From NCBI RefSeq assembly GCF_004362805.1, contig NZ_SNYF01000005.1:1663676-1727675 (forward strand): 64,000 nucleotides of DNA, written 5' to 3'. Position 1 is the stretch's first letter; each line of letters opens with the position of its first letter. Made by a program: the position numbers and the translations under genes. This DNA is from Algoriphagus boseongensis. GTDB taxonomy: Bacteria > Bacteroidota > Bacteroidia > Cytophagales > Cyclobacteriaceae. The notes under the pieces are model-generated. The model ran no database searches, was not told the origin of the DNA, and saw only the letters and a list, made by a program, of their open reading frames with translations. Below are positions 37,974 through 47,255 of the stretch, in pieces.

Positions 37974-38396
37974 ATGTATCCTGAAGAATTAATTGCGCCC
38001 ATGAGGGCTGAACTTTCAAATGTAGGATTCCAGGAATTCAGAACTGCAGAGCAAGTTGCTGAGCATTTGGGTCCAAATCATAAAGGAACCACTTTTGTCG
38101 TGGTAAATTCTGTTTGTGGATGTGCGGCAGGTGCTGCAAGACCGGGTGTAAAATATGCCTTGGAAAATGCTGCCAAAAAGCCAAGCACGCTTGCTACGGT
38201 TTTCGCAGGAAATGACCGTGACGCAGTGGCAAAAGTGAGAGAATTGGTACTTCCTTATCCTCCATCCTCTCCAGCTATGGCCTTATTCAAAGACGGAGAA
38301 TTGGTACACTTTATTGAAAGACATCACATCGAAGGAAGAAACGCCAAAATGATCGGTGATCATTTGGTTGAAGTATTCGAACATTTCTGTGAATAA
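37974..38396 (+). CDS. BrxA/BrxB-family bacilliredoxin
   Basis: 140 residues of the YphP/YqiW family. VVVNSVCGCAAGAARPGV contains the CGC active-site motif, and LPYPPSSPAMALFKDGELVHFIERHHIEG follows. Bacilliredoxins reduce bacillithiol- or other low-molecular-weight thiol-modified proteins. Placement 24 nt after the DUF59 gene and before a terminator makes it the last gene of the suf transcript, suggesting a thiol-repair role tied to oxidative stress or sulphur transfer (inferred). Confidence 0.94.
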   Translation: MYPEELIAPMRAELSNVGFQEFRTAEQVAEHLGPNHKGTTFVVVNSVCGCAAGAARPGVKYALENAAKKPSTLATVFAGNDRDAVAKVRELVLPYPPSSPAMALFKDGELVHFIERHHIEGRNAKMIGDHLVEVFEHFCE

Positions 38397-38399
38397 AAT

Positions 38400-38420
38400 A
38401 AGCCCCTCGGGGCTTTTTTA
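38400..38420 (+). terminator. Intrinsic terminator of the suf operon
   Basis: AGCCCC-TC-GGGGCT followed by TTTTTT, 4 nt after the bacilliredoxin stop. Confidence 0.92.
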
Positions 38421-38543
38421 TTTCTTTGGAGCAAAGCTAAAACCAGCCAAAGAAAATTCCCTGAACACGGTGATTTCAAAACCTTTATTTTCAACTCTTT
38501 ATAAATACCAATAATCCTTTCTTTTACTCTTAAATAATTATCG

Positions 38544-38559
38544 TATTCCTTATGGAATA
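38544..38559. promoter_or_regulatory. Inverted repeat upstream of gltA
   Basis: TATTCC-TTAT-GGAATA, a perfect 6-bp dyad 84 bp before the citrate synthase start and with no T-run after it. It could be a regulator site. No consensus is recognised. Confidence 0.35.
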
Positions 38560-38642
38560 AAATCCCTAAAAAATGGGCGATTTTATTAACTTAAGGCCGA
38601 TTTTAGAGTTTTCAACTTAATAGAAATCCAAACTAACGATAT

Positions 38643-39929
38643 ATGTCTGACTCCGCCAAGCTGTCCTACAACGGACAAGAATTTGAATTCCCGGTTATTA
38701 TCGGTACAGAAAACGAACCTGCTATAGACATTGCAAAACTTAGAAGCGAAACTGGTCTAATCACCCTAGATTCCGGCTTCAAAAACACAGGTTCAACTAC
38801 TAGTTCAATCACATTTTTAGATGGAGAATTGGGAATTCTTCGATACAGAGGCTACAGAATTGAAGACTTAGCTGAAAAGTCTAGTTTCATCGAGGTTGCC
38901 TACCTTTTGATCTATGGTGAATTGCCTACTCAGACTCAATACGAAGACTTCACAAAGGAAATTACTTACCATACTTTGGTACATGAAGATATCAAGAAGA
39001 TTTTGGATGGTTTCCCTTCCAATGCTCACCCAATGGGCGTTCTTTCTTCTTTGATTTGTTCTCTTTCTGCTTTCTATCCGGATTCTTTGAATCCAAACAG
39101 AAGTGCTGATGACATCAACCTAAGCATCATTCGACTCATTGCAAAAATGCCAACTTTTGCTGCTTGGGCATATAAAAACAAAATGGGGCATCCAGTGAAT
39201 TATCCAGATAACTCACTCGACTATTGCTCCAACTTCCTAAAAATGATGTTTGCTCTTCCTGCAGAGCGATATGAAGTAGATCCAGTAGTTTCTAAGGCAT
39301 TGGATTCTTTGTTGATTCTTCATGCAGATCACGAGCAAAACTGCTCCACTTCTACTGTAAGAATTGTAGGATCTTCTCAAGCTTCAATCTATGCGTCAAT
39401 TTCCGCAGGTATCAATGCACTTTGGGGACCGCTTCATGGTGGTGCAAACCAGTCTGTGATTGAGATGCTTGAAGCGATTAAAGCCGATGGTGGAGATGCT
39501 AAGAAATACTTGGACAAAGCCAAAGACAAAAACGATCCATTCAGATTGATGGGCTTTGGTCATAGAGTTTACAAGAACTTTGACCCAAGAGCAAAAATCA
39601 TCAAGAAAGCTGCTGATGACGTTTTGGCTAAACTAGGTGTAAAAGATCCTGTCTTGGATATCGCCAAGGAATTGGAATATGCTGCACTAAATGACCAATA
39701 TTTTGTAGATAGAAAGCTTTATCCAAACGTGGATTTCTACTCAGGTATCATCTACCGTGCTTTGGGTATTCCTACCGATATGTTCACCGTAATGTTTGCC
39801 TTGGGACGTCTCCCAGGTTGGATTGCTCAGTGGAAAGAAATGAGAGAAAACGGAGAACCAATTGGCCGTCCTCGTCAGGTCTACACTGGAGCTACAGAAA
39901 GAGATTACGTTAGCATGAACAGACGTTAA
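38643..39929 (+). CDS. gltA: Citrate synthase
   Basis: 428 residues, the hexameric type I length. FLDGELGILRYRGYRIEDLAE, HADHEQNCSTSTVRI, GPLHGGANQSVIEML, LMGFGHRVYKNFDPRA and FYSGIIYRALGIP are the signature blocks, with the catalytic His residues in GPLHGG and GFGHRVY. It condenses acetyl-CoA and oxaloacetate at entry to the TCA cycle. Single gene between terminators. Confidence 0.98.
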   Translation: MSDSAKLSYNGQEFEFPVIIGTENEPAIDIAKLRSETGLITLDSGFKNTGSTTSSITFLDGELGILRYRGYRIEDLAEKSSFIEVAYLLIYGELPTQTQYEDFTKEITYHTLVHEDIKKILDGFPSNAHPMGVLSSLICSLSAFYPDSLNPNRSADDINLSIIRLIAKMPTFAAWAYKNKMGHPVNYPDNSLDYCSNFLKMMFALPAERYEVDPVVSKALDSLLILHADHEQNCSTSTVRIVGSSQASIYASISAGINALWGPLHGGANQSVIEMLEAIKADGGDAKKYLDKAKDKNDPFRLMGFGHRVYKNFDPRAKIIKKAADDVLAKLGVKDPVLDIAKELEYAALNDQYFVDRKLYPNVDFYSGIIYRALGIPTDMFTVMFALGRLPGWIAQWKEMRENGEPIGRPRQVYTGATERDYVSMNRR

Positions 39930-39949
39930 ATCTATTCTTGAAATAAATT

Positions 39950-39979
39950 CAAAGGCCAGCCAAAAGCTGGCCTTTTTTA
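39950..39979 (+). terminator. Intrinsic terminator of gltA
   Basis: AAGGCCAGC-CAAAA-GCTGGCCTT followed by TTTTAT. Confidence 0.93.
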
Positions 39980-40050
39980 TTCCCAAGCTATTTTTTAATC
40001 CCCAAAATGATACAATATTTGGAAACTGAAAATACCCAAGCCAGTTTACC

Positions 40051-40311
40051 ATGAAACCAACAACATTAGAGGAGGCAGTTGCGCTAACCCAAAAATTCAC
40101 CACAAGACCTAGCAATGAAGAATTACTCAGACTTTATGGCTTATACAAACAAGCCACTGAGGGAGACAATGAAGAAGAAAGACCTGGTGGATTTGATTTT
40201 AAAGCTGCCGCAAAATATAACGCTTGGCTAATGCTAAAAGGAAAATCTAAGGAAGAATCAACAGCAGCTTATCTTGATTTAGTAGATGAATTGTCGAAAA
40301 AATACATGTAA
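40051..40311 (+). CDS. Acyl-CoA-binding protein
   Basis: 86 residues covering a whole ACBP domain: LRLYGLYKQATEGDNEEERPG, FDFKAAAKYNAWLMLKGKSKEE and AYLDLVDELSKKY. The conserved YGLYKQAT and the K-x-x-AW block form the acyl-CoA pocket. It binds medium- and long-chain acyl-CoA esters in the cytoplasm. ACBPs are usual in eukaryotes and scattered in bacteria. Monocistronic, ended by a hairpin. Confidence 0.95.
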   Translation: MKPTTLEEAVALTQKFTTRPSNEELLRLYGLYKQATEGDNEEERPGGFDFKAAAKYNAWLMLKGKSKEESTAAYLDLVDELSKKYM

Positions 40312-40313
40312 AT

Positions 40314-40346
40314 AAAAAAGGAGAGCAATGCTCTCCTTTTTATTTT
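40314..40346 (+). terminator. Intrinsic terminator of the ACBP gene
   Basis: GGAGAGC-AAT-GCTCTCC with flanking A-run before and TTTTTATTTT after. Confidence 0.93.
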
Positions 40347-40433
40347 TAATGAAGGATATTTTTTCAAGGTCAAACCTTTACCACCGTAAATTTTTAGAAA
40401 TTAAATCGCCCTCCTGACTGGAAATAAGGGCTT

Positions 40434-40463
40434 TTGGTTATTACACCTCTTTTATTTAGTTTG
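40434..40463 (+). promoter_or_regulatory. Promoter of the MscS-like gene
   Basis: TTG (40434-40436), 19-nt spacer, TTAGTTTG (40456-40463), one base from the Bacteroidota consensus TTG-N19-TAnnTTTG. The ATG follows 23 nt later. Confidence 0.6.
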
Positions 40464-40485
40464 ATGAACAATTTATTCCTCACTA

Positions 40486-43083
40486 ATGAGAAAAATAATT
40501 TCTTCAAAACCTCTTTTACTAGGAAAGCTTCTGACATTCATTTTTGTTTTTCTTCTTTCTTCCTTCCATGCTTTTTCTCAAACTCCAGATTCTTTATCGG
40601 TAATTGATACCTTGAAAGTCCAAGAGCTTTCTTCCCAGAATCAACCCACATTTACTCGAATTTTTCCCTCAGACTCTTCTTTGGTCAATTTGCAAAAAAA
40701 CCAGGAAATTGACTTGATGAAGGCAATGGAAGAGGAATTGAATAAGGCCTATTCCAAAAACCTCGAAAAATATCAAAGCCGCAAAAATTACCTTACTCAA
40801 AACAGCCTGATTTCTGATCTGAAAAATGAAATCAATGCGCTCAAAAGGATTTTGGCAAATCACCCAAACTTTGACCTTATTTCTGAAGAACTTCTTGAAA
40901 TTCAAGACCTTCTTCCAAAAATTCTAGAAGGAATTAATGACAATTTTTCTACTATCAAATCAGAAAGAAACCTGGCAGTTTCTTCGGCTATATTGAGAGA
41001 AATCTCCCAAAAAACAGAGGCTAGAAAAGAGGAGGTAGATACTTACGCGAAAGAAATGAGGCTTTCGCATTATAGAATTGATTCCATTTCAGCCCAACCA
41101 GAACTTTTCAAACTTCCCTTGGATACTTTGGAAGCAGTTCAATACTCTAAAGATGTAACTGAAATATCCATCCAAACACGCCCAATAGAAGACTCCTTAC
41201 TTTTCAGAAAAAAACAGGTTGACGGAATCCAAACTTCATTAAATGAATTGATATTTCAACTCAATTCTTTGGTTGATGGAATTGATGTTTCTAGAAGTGA
41301 GCTGAACACTAAGATTTTTGAGTCTGAAGTTCCCTCTGATTCTCAGGACCGTTACTATACTCAATCCCTGAAAGAATCGATAGAAGCATCGATAATCAAG
41401 GAAAAATATGCTTTGAGATATTATGTAAACATTTACCAAGGCAGAATTTTATTCACAGTAGTGATTTTCTTAATCGTTTGGCTTTTCATCAATCGCCTAA
41501 AAAATAGAACTACAGAAACCCTGAGTCATGACCCTTTTGATGAAAACAACCTGATCTTAAAGAGTCCAATTCAATCGGCCTTGGTCATTACCTTGGGAAT
41601 TTTCCAATTCTTTTTCATTAACCCTCCATTTATCTTTTATTGGACAGTTTGGTTAATTTCAAGCATAGCTCTTTCTCTTGTCTTCAAAGGATTTTTGAAA
41701 GCCTTCTGGAGCTTTTTCTGGGTTTGTACCGTTGTCTTTTTCCTTTTGGCAGGCTTGGCAAATATGATTTTGCTTCCGACAATTCAAGAACACTACTTGA
41801 TGTATGGAATTGCTTCTATTGGCGTGATCTTTTTGATCTATATGGTCTTCAATAAAAAATCCGAAGACCTCAAGGAAAAAAGAATCATGTATTTCATCTG
41901 GCTTTTGGGAATACTTGAATTCATTTCCATGGTTTTAAACTTTACAGGAAGATTCAATTTGGCCAAATCCTTTATGGTTTCAGGATATATGGGAATAGTC
42001 TTGGGGATTTTTCTCCTTTGGACTGTCCGACTGATCAATCAAGGGCTAAACATTGCCAATAAGGTCTATTCTACCCCGGAGAAAGGGAATTTCTTCATCA
42101 ATTTTGATAAAATAGGAACAAGAGCACCGGGAATATTTTACTTCTTTTTGATCCTGGGCTGGGCCTTATTGATCGGTAAAAATTTCTATGCATTCACTCA
42201 ATTCTCACAGAGCATCAATGAATTCCTGACCGAGGAAAGAGTAATTGGTTCTTATGCTTTTTCAATTAATGGGGTCTTTGTCTTTATTGTCATCCTGTTT
42301 ATTTCTGTACTGATTTCAAAGCTACTCTCCTTATTTTCTGCAGACCCCGATGCCATCAACTCGGACGATCAGCGGAAGCGAATCAGTTTTGGAAGCTGGC
42401 TGCTATTGGTTCAGATCTTTGTCATCTGCTTGGGATTATTTTTGGCATTTGCAGCTTCGGGAATTCCTCTGGATAAAATCACCATCATCCTTGGAGCGCT
42501 TTCTGTAGGTATAGGTTTAGGTCTTCAGGGATTGGTCAACAACTTGGTCAGTGGATTGATCTTAGCTTTTGAAAACACCGTCAAAGTTGGCGATTTGATA
42601 GAAATCGAAGGGAAACCTGGAACAATGAAATCCATCGGCTTCCGAAGCAGCGTGGTCAACATGTTTGAAGGATCCATGGTAGTAATTCCAAATGGAGAAT
42701 TGATCAGTAAGCAGCTAATCAATTGGACTACCGGAAAAGGAAGAAAACTCAGCCTGGTTGTGGGGATTTCCTATGAATCTGATCTTGAAAAAGCTGTCGC
42801 CGTTATCAAAGGAATTGTCTCCGAAGATTCAAGAATTAGAAATTTCCCTATCCCAAGAGTCGTTCCTATGGAATTTTCGGATAGCAGTATTGATATCGAA
42901 GTGGTTTTCTGGTTAAACAGTTATTTTGATTACCCTTTTGTCAAAGGAGATCTGGTGAGTAAAATCAATGAACTCTTCAAACTGAACGGTATCAAAATCC
43001 CATTCCCACAGCGGGATTTACACGTCATTTCTCCTCCTTCTAACTTAGAAATTCCTAAGAAGAAGGATCAAGAAGACAGTTGA
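40486..43083 (+). CDS. Large MscS-family mechanosensitive channel
   Basis: 865 residues, a long member of the family. A signal peptide (LLTFIFVFLLSSFHAFSQ) is followed by a periplasmic, coiled-coil-rich region (about 30-310), then about ten membrane helices (320-690), and the MscS core: GALSVGIGLGLQGLVNNLVSG (pore helix), VGDLIEIEGKPGTMKSIGFR and VVIPNGELISKQLINWT (beta domain), ending in the alpha/beta C-terminus. The size resembles MscK/MscM channels with large N-terminal parts. It releases solutes under low osmotic pressure at the inner membrane. The 3' end overlaps the convergent transporter gene by 16 bp. Confidence 0.92.
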   Translation: MRKIISSKPLLLGKLLTFIFVFLLSSFHAFSQTPDSLSVIDTLKVQELSSQNQPTFTRIFPSDSSLVNLQKNQEIDLMKAMEEELNKAYSKNLEKYQSRKNYLTQNSLISDLKNEINALKRILANHPNFDLISEELLEIQDLLPKILEGINDNFSTIKSERNLAVSSAILREISQKTEARKEEVDTYAKEMRLSHYRIDSISAQPELFKLPLDTLEAVQYSKDVTEISIQTRPIEDSLLFRKKQVDGIQTSLNELIFQLNSLVDGIDVSRSELNTKIFESEVPSDSQDRYYTQSLKESIEASIIKEKYALRYYVNIYQGRILFTVVIFLIVWLFINRLKNRTTETLSHDPFDENNLILKSPIQSALVITLGIFQFFFINPPFIFYWTVWLISSIALSLVFKGFLKAFWSFFWVCTVVFFLLAGLANMILLPTIQEHYLMYGIASIGVIFLIYMVFNKKSEDLKEKRIMYFIWLLGILEFISMVLNFTGRFNLAKSFMVSGYMGIVLGIFLLWTVRLINQGLNIANKVYSTPEKGNFFINFDKIGTRAPGIFYFFLILGWALLIGKNFYAFTQFSQSINEFLTEERVIGSYAFSINGVFVFIVILFISVLISKLLSLFSADPDAINSDDQRKRISFGSWLLLVQIFVICLGLFLAFAASGIPLDKITIILGALSVGIGLGLQGLVNNLVSGLILAFENTVKVGDLIEIEGKPGTMKSIGFRSSVVNMFEGSMVVIPNGELISKQLINWTTGKGRKLSLVVGISYESDLEKAVAVIKGIVSEDSRIRNFPIPRVVPMEFSDSSIDIEVVFWLNSYFDYPFVKGDLVSKINELFKLNGIKIPFPQRDLHVISPPSNLEIPKKKDQEDS

Positions 43084-44066
43084 TTTTGCTTTCTCCCAAA
43101 ATATCCAGCTAGGATGCTTCCGATAATCAATTGCTGAATATGGTAAAGCATCACAGGCAGCAGCACCAATCCCAATACAGCTGGATTTGGAAAAATCACC
43201 TTTCCAATGACCACCCCATGAACCAGAGATTTCTTGGATCCGCAAAAAAGTGTGGTAATCCGATCCTTAAATGAGAATCCCAAAACTCTGCTAAGGACTT
43301 CCAAAATCCCCATCACCAAAAGAAAAATCCCAAGCATAGTCAGGGCGACTAGGACTAAGGTGGATAGTTCATAGGAAGAAAAAATATGCTGCGCAAAGGA
43401 TTCTGCGAAGGAGGTAAATACGATGATCATAATCACGGACTGATCTACATACTTCAACTTCGGCAAAAGACCTTTCAGTTTAGGAAAAAGCCAGCCATGG
43501 CTTAAAATCCCTAAACAAACGGGCAAAATCACTTTAAGAGAAAGCTCCCCAAGGGTACTCCAAAAGTCTATCTCCCCTTCTACTCCTCCCGCCAAAATAC
43601 CCATCCAAGCAGGGGTCAAAATTACGCCAAGCAAACTTGAAATGCTGGCATTAAAAATCGCCCCTGCCAGATTTCCTCCAGCTATGGAAACCATGACCAC
43701 AGATGCACTTACTGTCGAGGGCAGAGCCGAAAGGTATATTATTCCCAATTTAAAGTCCTCATCAATCCAAGGAATGAACTTCATCAAAGCCCAAACCAAG
43801 ACGGGGAAAAGCAAAAAGGTGGCAGACTGAATCAGCAAATGTAGTTTCCAATTGGAAAGCCCCTGCTTCAATTGAACCGGATCAAGCTTTACTCCATAAA
43901 AGAAAAACACAAAGGCAATCCCCACATTAATGATGGGCTTCCAGGGAATCCCAGATTCAGAAGAACCAACTTCTGGAAAAATTGAGGCCATGCCAATGGC
44001 AAAAAACAAGCCCAGGAGAAATCCATTAATTCCGACTTTTTGTAGGGTTTGGGAAAGTCTACTCAT
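43068..44066 (-). CDS. SBF-like (bile acid:sodium symporter family) transporter
   Basis: 332 residues with nine to ten hydrophobic helices. FFFYGVKLDPVQLKQGLSNWK, LSALPSTVSASVVMVSIAGGN and FNASISSLLGVILTPAWM match the SBF-like/YfeH group of the bile acid/Na+ symporter superfamily, whose transported compound is mostly unknown. It is translationally coupled (ATGA) to the upstream rRNA/tRNA methyltransferase gene, which has no obvious functional link. Confidence 0.88.
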   Translation of the reverse strand: MSRLSQTLQKVGINGFLLGLFFAIGMASIFPEVGSSESGIPWKPIINVGIAFVFFFYGVKLDPVQLKQGLSNWKLHLLIQSATFLLFPVLVWALMKFIPWIDEDFKLGIIYLSALPSTVSASVVMVSIAGGNLAGAIFNASISSLLGVILTPAWMGILAGGVEGEIDFWSTLGELSLKVILPVCLGILSHGWLFPKLKGLLPKLKYVDQSVIMIIVFTSFAESFAQHIFSSYELSTLVLVALTMLGIFLLVMGILEVLSRVLGFSFKDRITTLFCGSKKSLVHGVVIGKVIFPNPAVLGLVLLPVMLYHIQQLIIGSILAGYFGRKQNQLSS

Positions 44067-44812
44067 GCACCCAATAGTCTTTTGAAATTATCACAAAGGA
44101 TAGCTGTGGCAATAGCCACGTTGAGCGACTCCGCTTCTCCAAATGCCGGAATGGTAACTTTATGGTTTACCAGCTTTTCTATTTCACCAGAAATCCCATT
44201 AGACTCATTGCCCATTACAATTACTCCAGGAGAAATACTTTTCATTTCGTGGATGTTTTCCCCTTTCAAAAAGGCTCCATAAACCGGAAGCCTCCATTTT
44301 GTAAAAACCTCCTGAAGGTCTCCATAAAAGAACTTTACCCGAGTAAAGGAACCCATGCTGGCCTGAATTACCTTAGGATTGTAGAATTCTGCTGTATGCA
44401 GAGAAAAAACCATTTTTTTGATTCCATACCAATCTGCAATTCGAATGATGGTTCCCAAGTTTCCCGGGTCTCTTACTTCATCCAGAGCTAAAATCAATTC
44501 ATCCCGAGTTGGAGTAAAAGCCTCATTGGATTTCATGGTTACCACAGCCAATGCAGAATCGTTGGATTGGAACTGTCCCACTTGCTCGAGTTGATTTTGT
44601 GTGACCAGAATTTTCTCTCCTTTAAATCTTTCCAGTCTTCGGGCATACTTTTGTTGGAAATTCTCCGTCACCAACAATAAATCCACTAAAAAATCTGAAT
44701 CCAAAACTTCCAAAACGCTTTTTTCACCCTCCACAAAGAACTGCCCGCTTTGGCTTCGGTATTTTTTTTGATGCAAGGATTTTATAAACTTAACTGTATT
44801 TTTGCTCAGCAT
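44063..44812 (-). CDS. TrmH/SpoU-family RNA methyltransferase
   Basis: 249 residues. An N-terminal substrate-binding domain (SLHQKKYRSQSGQFFVEGEKSVLE) precedes the SPOUT catalytic domain with LALDEVRDPGNLGTIIR (motif 1), VIVMGNESNGIS (motif 2) and IPAFGEAESLNVAIATAI (motif 3). These enzymes 2'-O-methylate ribose in 23S rRNA or tRNA using S-adenosylmethionine. Divergent from tamL, with the two 5' ends almost touching. Confidence 0.93.
   Translation of the reverse strand: MLSKNTVKFIKSLHQKKYRSQSGQFFVEGEKSVLEVLDSDFLVDLLLVTENFQQKYARRLERFKGEKILVTQNQLEQVGQFQSNDSALAVVTMKSNEAFTPTRDELILALDEVRDPGNLGTIIRIADWYGIKKMVFSLHTAEFYNPKVIQASMGSFTRVKFFYGDLQEVFTKWRLPVYGAFLKGENIHEMKSISPGVIVMGNESNGISGEIEKLVNHKVTIPAFGEAESLNVAIATAILCDNFKRLLGA
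44797..44804 (+). promoter_or_regulatory. Candidate -7 element of tamL
   Basis: Exact TATTTTTG (TAnnTTTG). It overlaps the upstream in-frame TTG at 44802, which favours the later TTG at 44832 as tamL start. The nearest TTG to the left gives a spacer of 26, so the -33 element is weak. Confidence 0.35.
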
Positions 44813-44831
44813 CCCCTTAGTTTACCACAAG

Positions 44832-47249
44832 TTGAAATCCTCCAAATATATACTTTTTATCGCTCTGCTTTGGGTTTGCTTTGGCTGCTCCTTGACCAGA
44901 AACCTGAAAGAGGATGAATTGGTAGTTTATGAAAATAAACTTCAAGGCGTAGAAAAGGCAAACGAGGAGGATCTTTACGGTTTACTCGAACAAGAACCGA
45001 ACACCAGATTTTTGGGCACCTCTCTTGGAGTAAATATCTATCGATTCGGAAGACAATTTTATGATAGCAGCCAAGTAGCAGAAAAATGGAATGAGGCTCG
45101 ACTTGAACTTGCGAGTGTAAAAGCATCAATAGATACTCTTCCTGATAATCGAAAACTGGAAAAAAGGCAAGATAAACTAACCTCAAAAATTGAGGGCCTG
45201 AAGAAAAAGCTGGACTATGGGAATAGCGTCATGCGAACAGGGAATCCTGTCGTGATATTGGATGAGACTCTCACAGATAAGTCAGTGAATAACCTCACCG
45301 GATATTTGGTTAACCATGGCTTTTTTGATGCAAAAGTCACCTATGAAATAGAAAAAAAGGATCAAAAGGCTTTTGTCAATTACCTTATTCAAGAGAAAGA
45401 ACCTTACATCATCGATTCCATTTATCGGAAAACTGATAACGAGGAGATCAAGCGGATTTTAGACTCCAATCAAAAGCAAACCTTTCTCCATCAGGGGGAA
45501 AATTATTCCCAGGATAATATCATTTCCGAAAGAAGCAGGATTGAAGACTTGTTGAAAAACAATGGTTTTTACATGTTTTCACGGACCTATCTCAACTATA
45601 TTGTCTACAAAGATACCGCTGAAAAAATTGTCACCATTGAAGAGATAGTCCAAAGACCCACTTTTGCAGAAAAGCATGAGCCTTATACCCTGGACTCCAT
45701 TAATTTCAGAATCAATCCTCCCAATAATGAATTCATAGACCAAAGAATCCAAAAGGACTTTAGAGGAATCGATTTCTCTTTCTACAGAGATCGCTATTCT
45801 GAAAAAATCCTTGCCTCCAGGATCATGATGGAAAAAGGAGGAAGATATAACCGACAGAATGCCATTGAAACTCAAAGGCTTTTAAGTAATCTGGATCTTT
45901 TTCGGTTTGTCAATATTTCATTTGACACGCTTGGTACTTCCCTGACGGCAAACATATTTACCCAGCCCAACCAAAAATACCAGCTGACCAATCAGGTGGG
46001 TCTGACAATTACCGAACAGCTTCCAGGGCCATTTTTCAGTACAGCTCTGAGAAACAGGAATTTCTTCCGGGCAGGAGAAATCTTGGAATTCAACTTCAGA
46101 GCAGGATTGGAAGGTGTAGCTTCTGCAACTGGTTTGGGTGTTTACCAAAGCCAGGAAGTGAACACCTCTCTTTCTGTAATTTTCCCTAGATTCTTGATTC
46201 CTTTTGCTCCTGGAGCACTTCAGAAATTCGGTCGATACAATCCAAACACCCGAGTTCAGTTTGGCTACACCTATACCAATAGACCGGAATACACCAGAAA
46301 CTCAGTTAACGGATTGCTTTCCTATACCTGGCATACCCGAAACAACCGGCAATCCTTCACTGTCAATGCGGCTGACTTGAGTTATATCCGGACACCTAAA
46401 CTCACTCCCGAATTTTTGGCCGTATTGGAGGACCTGCAAAGTAGAGGAAACAACTTGATCTGGTCTTTCCTCCCCTCTTTTGTGAGCAGTATTTCAGGAC
46501 AGACTATTATAAACTTCAATCGATACGGTGACTTTACTACCAAGAGAGCTTCCTTGCTACGACTTTTTGTAGAAAGCGGGGGTACGACCTTGAATTTCTT
46601 TGATGTGCAAAGCAACGATGAACCGGATATCGAATACGCCAATTTCCAATGGCTAAAAACTCAGGTCGATTTTAGAAGGTATTACCCAGTGTCTACGAAA
46701 CAAACCTTTGCCTATCGCCTAAATTTCGGTTGGGCAGCACCATATGGTATATCCGCGGGAGTTTTACCTTACGAAAAATACTTCTTTGCAGGTGGTGGAA
46801 CGAGTATCCGTGCCTGGCAAGCCAGACGTCTTGGACCAGGTAGTTCCAAACCGGTGATCGGCGAACGAGGACCCTATGACTACATCAATGAGCAGCCGGC
46901 GGAGATGATTTTAGAAAGTATGCTGGAATACCGAAGAAATCTGGTTGGCTTCTTTGATATGGCCCTGTTTATTGATGCGGGTAATTCCTGGATGATCGGA
47001 GTGGATCCGGCCAGACCTGGAGCAGATTTCAGATGGGATAGATTTTACAAGGAAATTGCCTTGGGTGCAGGGATAGGATTACGAATGGACTTTGACTTTT
47101 TGGTCATTCGTTTAGATTTGGCAACCAAAGCCGTAGATCCAGCCCAAGATGAAGGAAGTCGTTGGGTTTTGGATAATATTTCGTTTTCCAGACCTTTTGG
47201 AGCAAAGGGACAAACAGTATTTAATTTCGGGATAGGTTATCCCTTCTAA
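44832..47249 (+). CDS. tamL: TamL, BamA/TamA-family outer-membrane lipoprotein
   Basis: 805 residues from the TTG at 44832; an alternative TTG at 44802 adds 10. The N-terminus KSSKYILFIALLWVCFGCSLTRN is a lipoprotein signal with the lipobox before Cys, unlike BamA. POTRA-like repeats span about residues 30-360, with a coiled-coil insert (LELASVKASIDTLPDNRKLEK). The Omp85 barrel fills residues 380-805 and contains FFAGGGTSIRAWQARRLGPG (the conserved RGW/RAW loop motif) and ends GKGIGYPF-like in Phe. Bacteroidota TamL works with TamB to insert or translocate outer-membrane material. No tamB follows here. Confidence 0.88.
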   Translation: MKSSKYILFIALLWVCFGCSLTRNLKEDELVVYENKLQGVEKANEEDLYGLLEQEPNTRFLGTSLGVNIYRFGRQFYDSSQVAEKWNEARLELASVKASIDTLPDNRKLEKRQDKLTSKIEGLKKKLDYGNSVMRTGNPVVILDETLTDKSVNNLTGYLVNHGFFDAKVTYEIEKKDQKAFVNYLIQEKEPYIIDSIYRKTDNEEIKRILDSNQKQTFLHQGENYSQDNIISERSRIEDLLKNNGFYMFSRTYLNYIVYKDTAEKIVTIEEIVQRPTFAEKHEPYTLDSINFRINPPNNEFIDQRIQKDFRGIDFSFYRDRYSEKILASRIMMEKGGRYNRQNAIETQRLLSNLDLFRFVNISFDTLGTSLTANIFTQPNQKYQLTNQVGLTITEQLPGPFFSTALRNRNFFRAGEILEFNFRAGLEGVASATGLGVYQSQEVNTSLSVIFPRFLIPFAPGALQKFGRYNPNTRVQFGYTYTNRPEYTRNSVNGLLSYTWHTRNNRQSFTVNAADLSYIRTPKLTPEFLAVLEDLQSRGNNLIWSFLPSFVSSISGQTIINFNRYGDFTTKRASLLRLFVESGGTTLNFFDVQSNDEPDIEYANFQWLKTQVDFRRYYPVSTKQTFAYRLNFGWAAPYGISAGVLPYEKYFFAGGGTSIRAWQARRLGPGSSKPVIGERGPYDYINEQPAEMILESMLEYRRNLVGFFDMALFIDAGNSWMIGVDPARPGADFRWDRFYKEIALGAGIGLRMDFDFLVIRLDLATKAVDPAQDEGSRWVLDNISFSRPFGAKGQTVFNFGIGYPF

Positions 47250-47255
47250 CACTTG

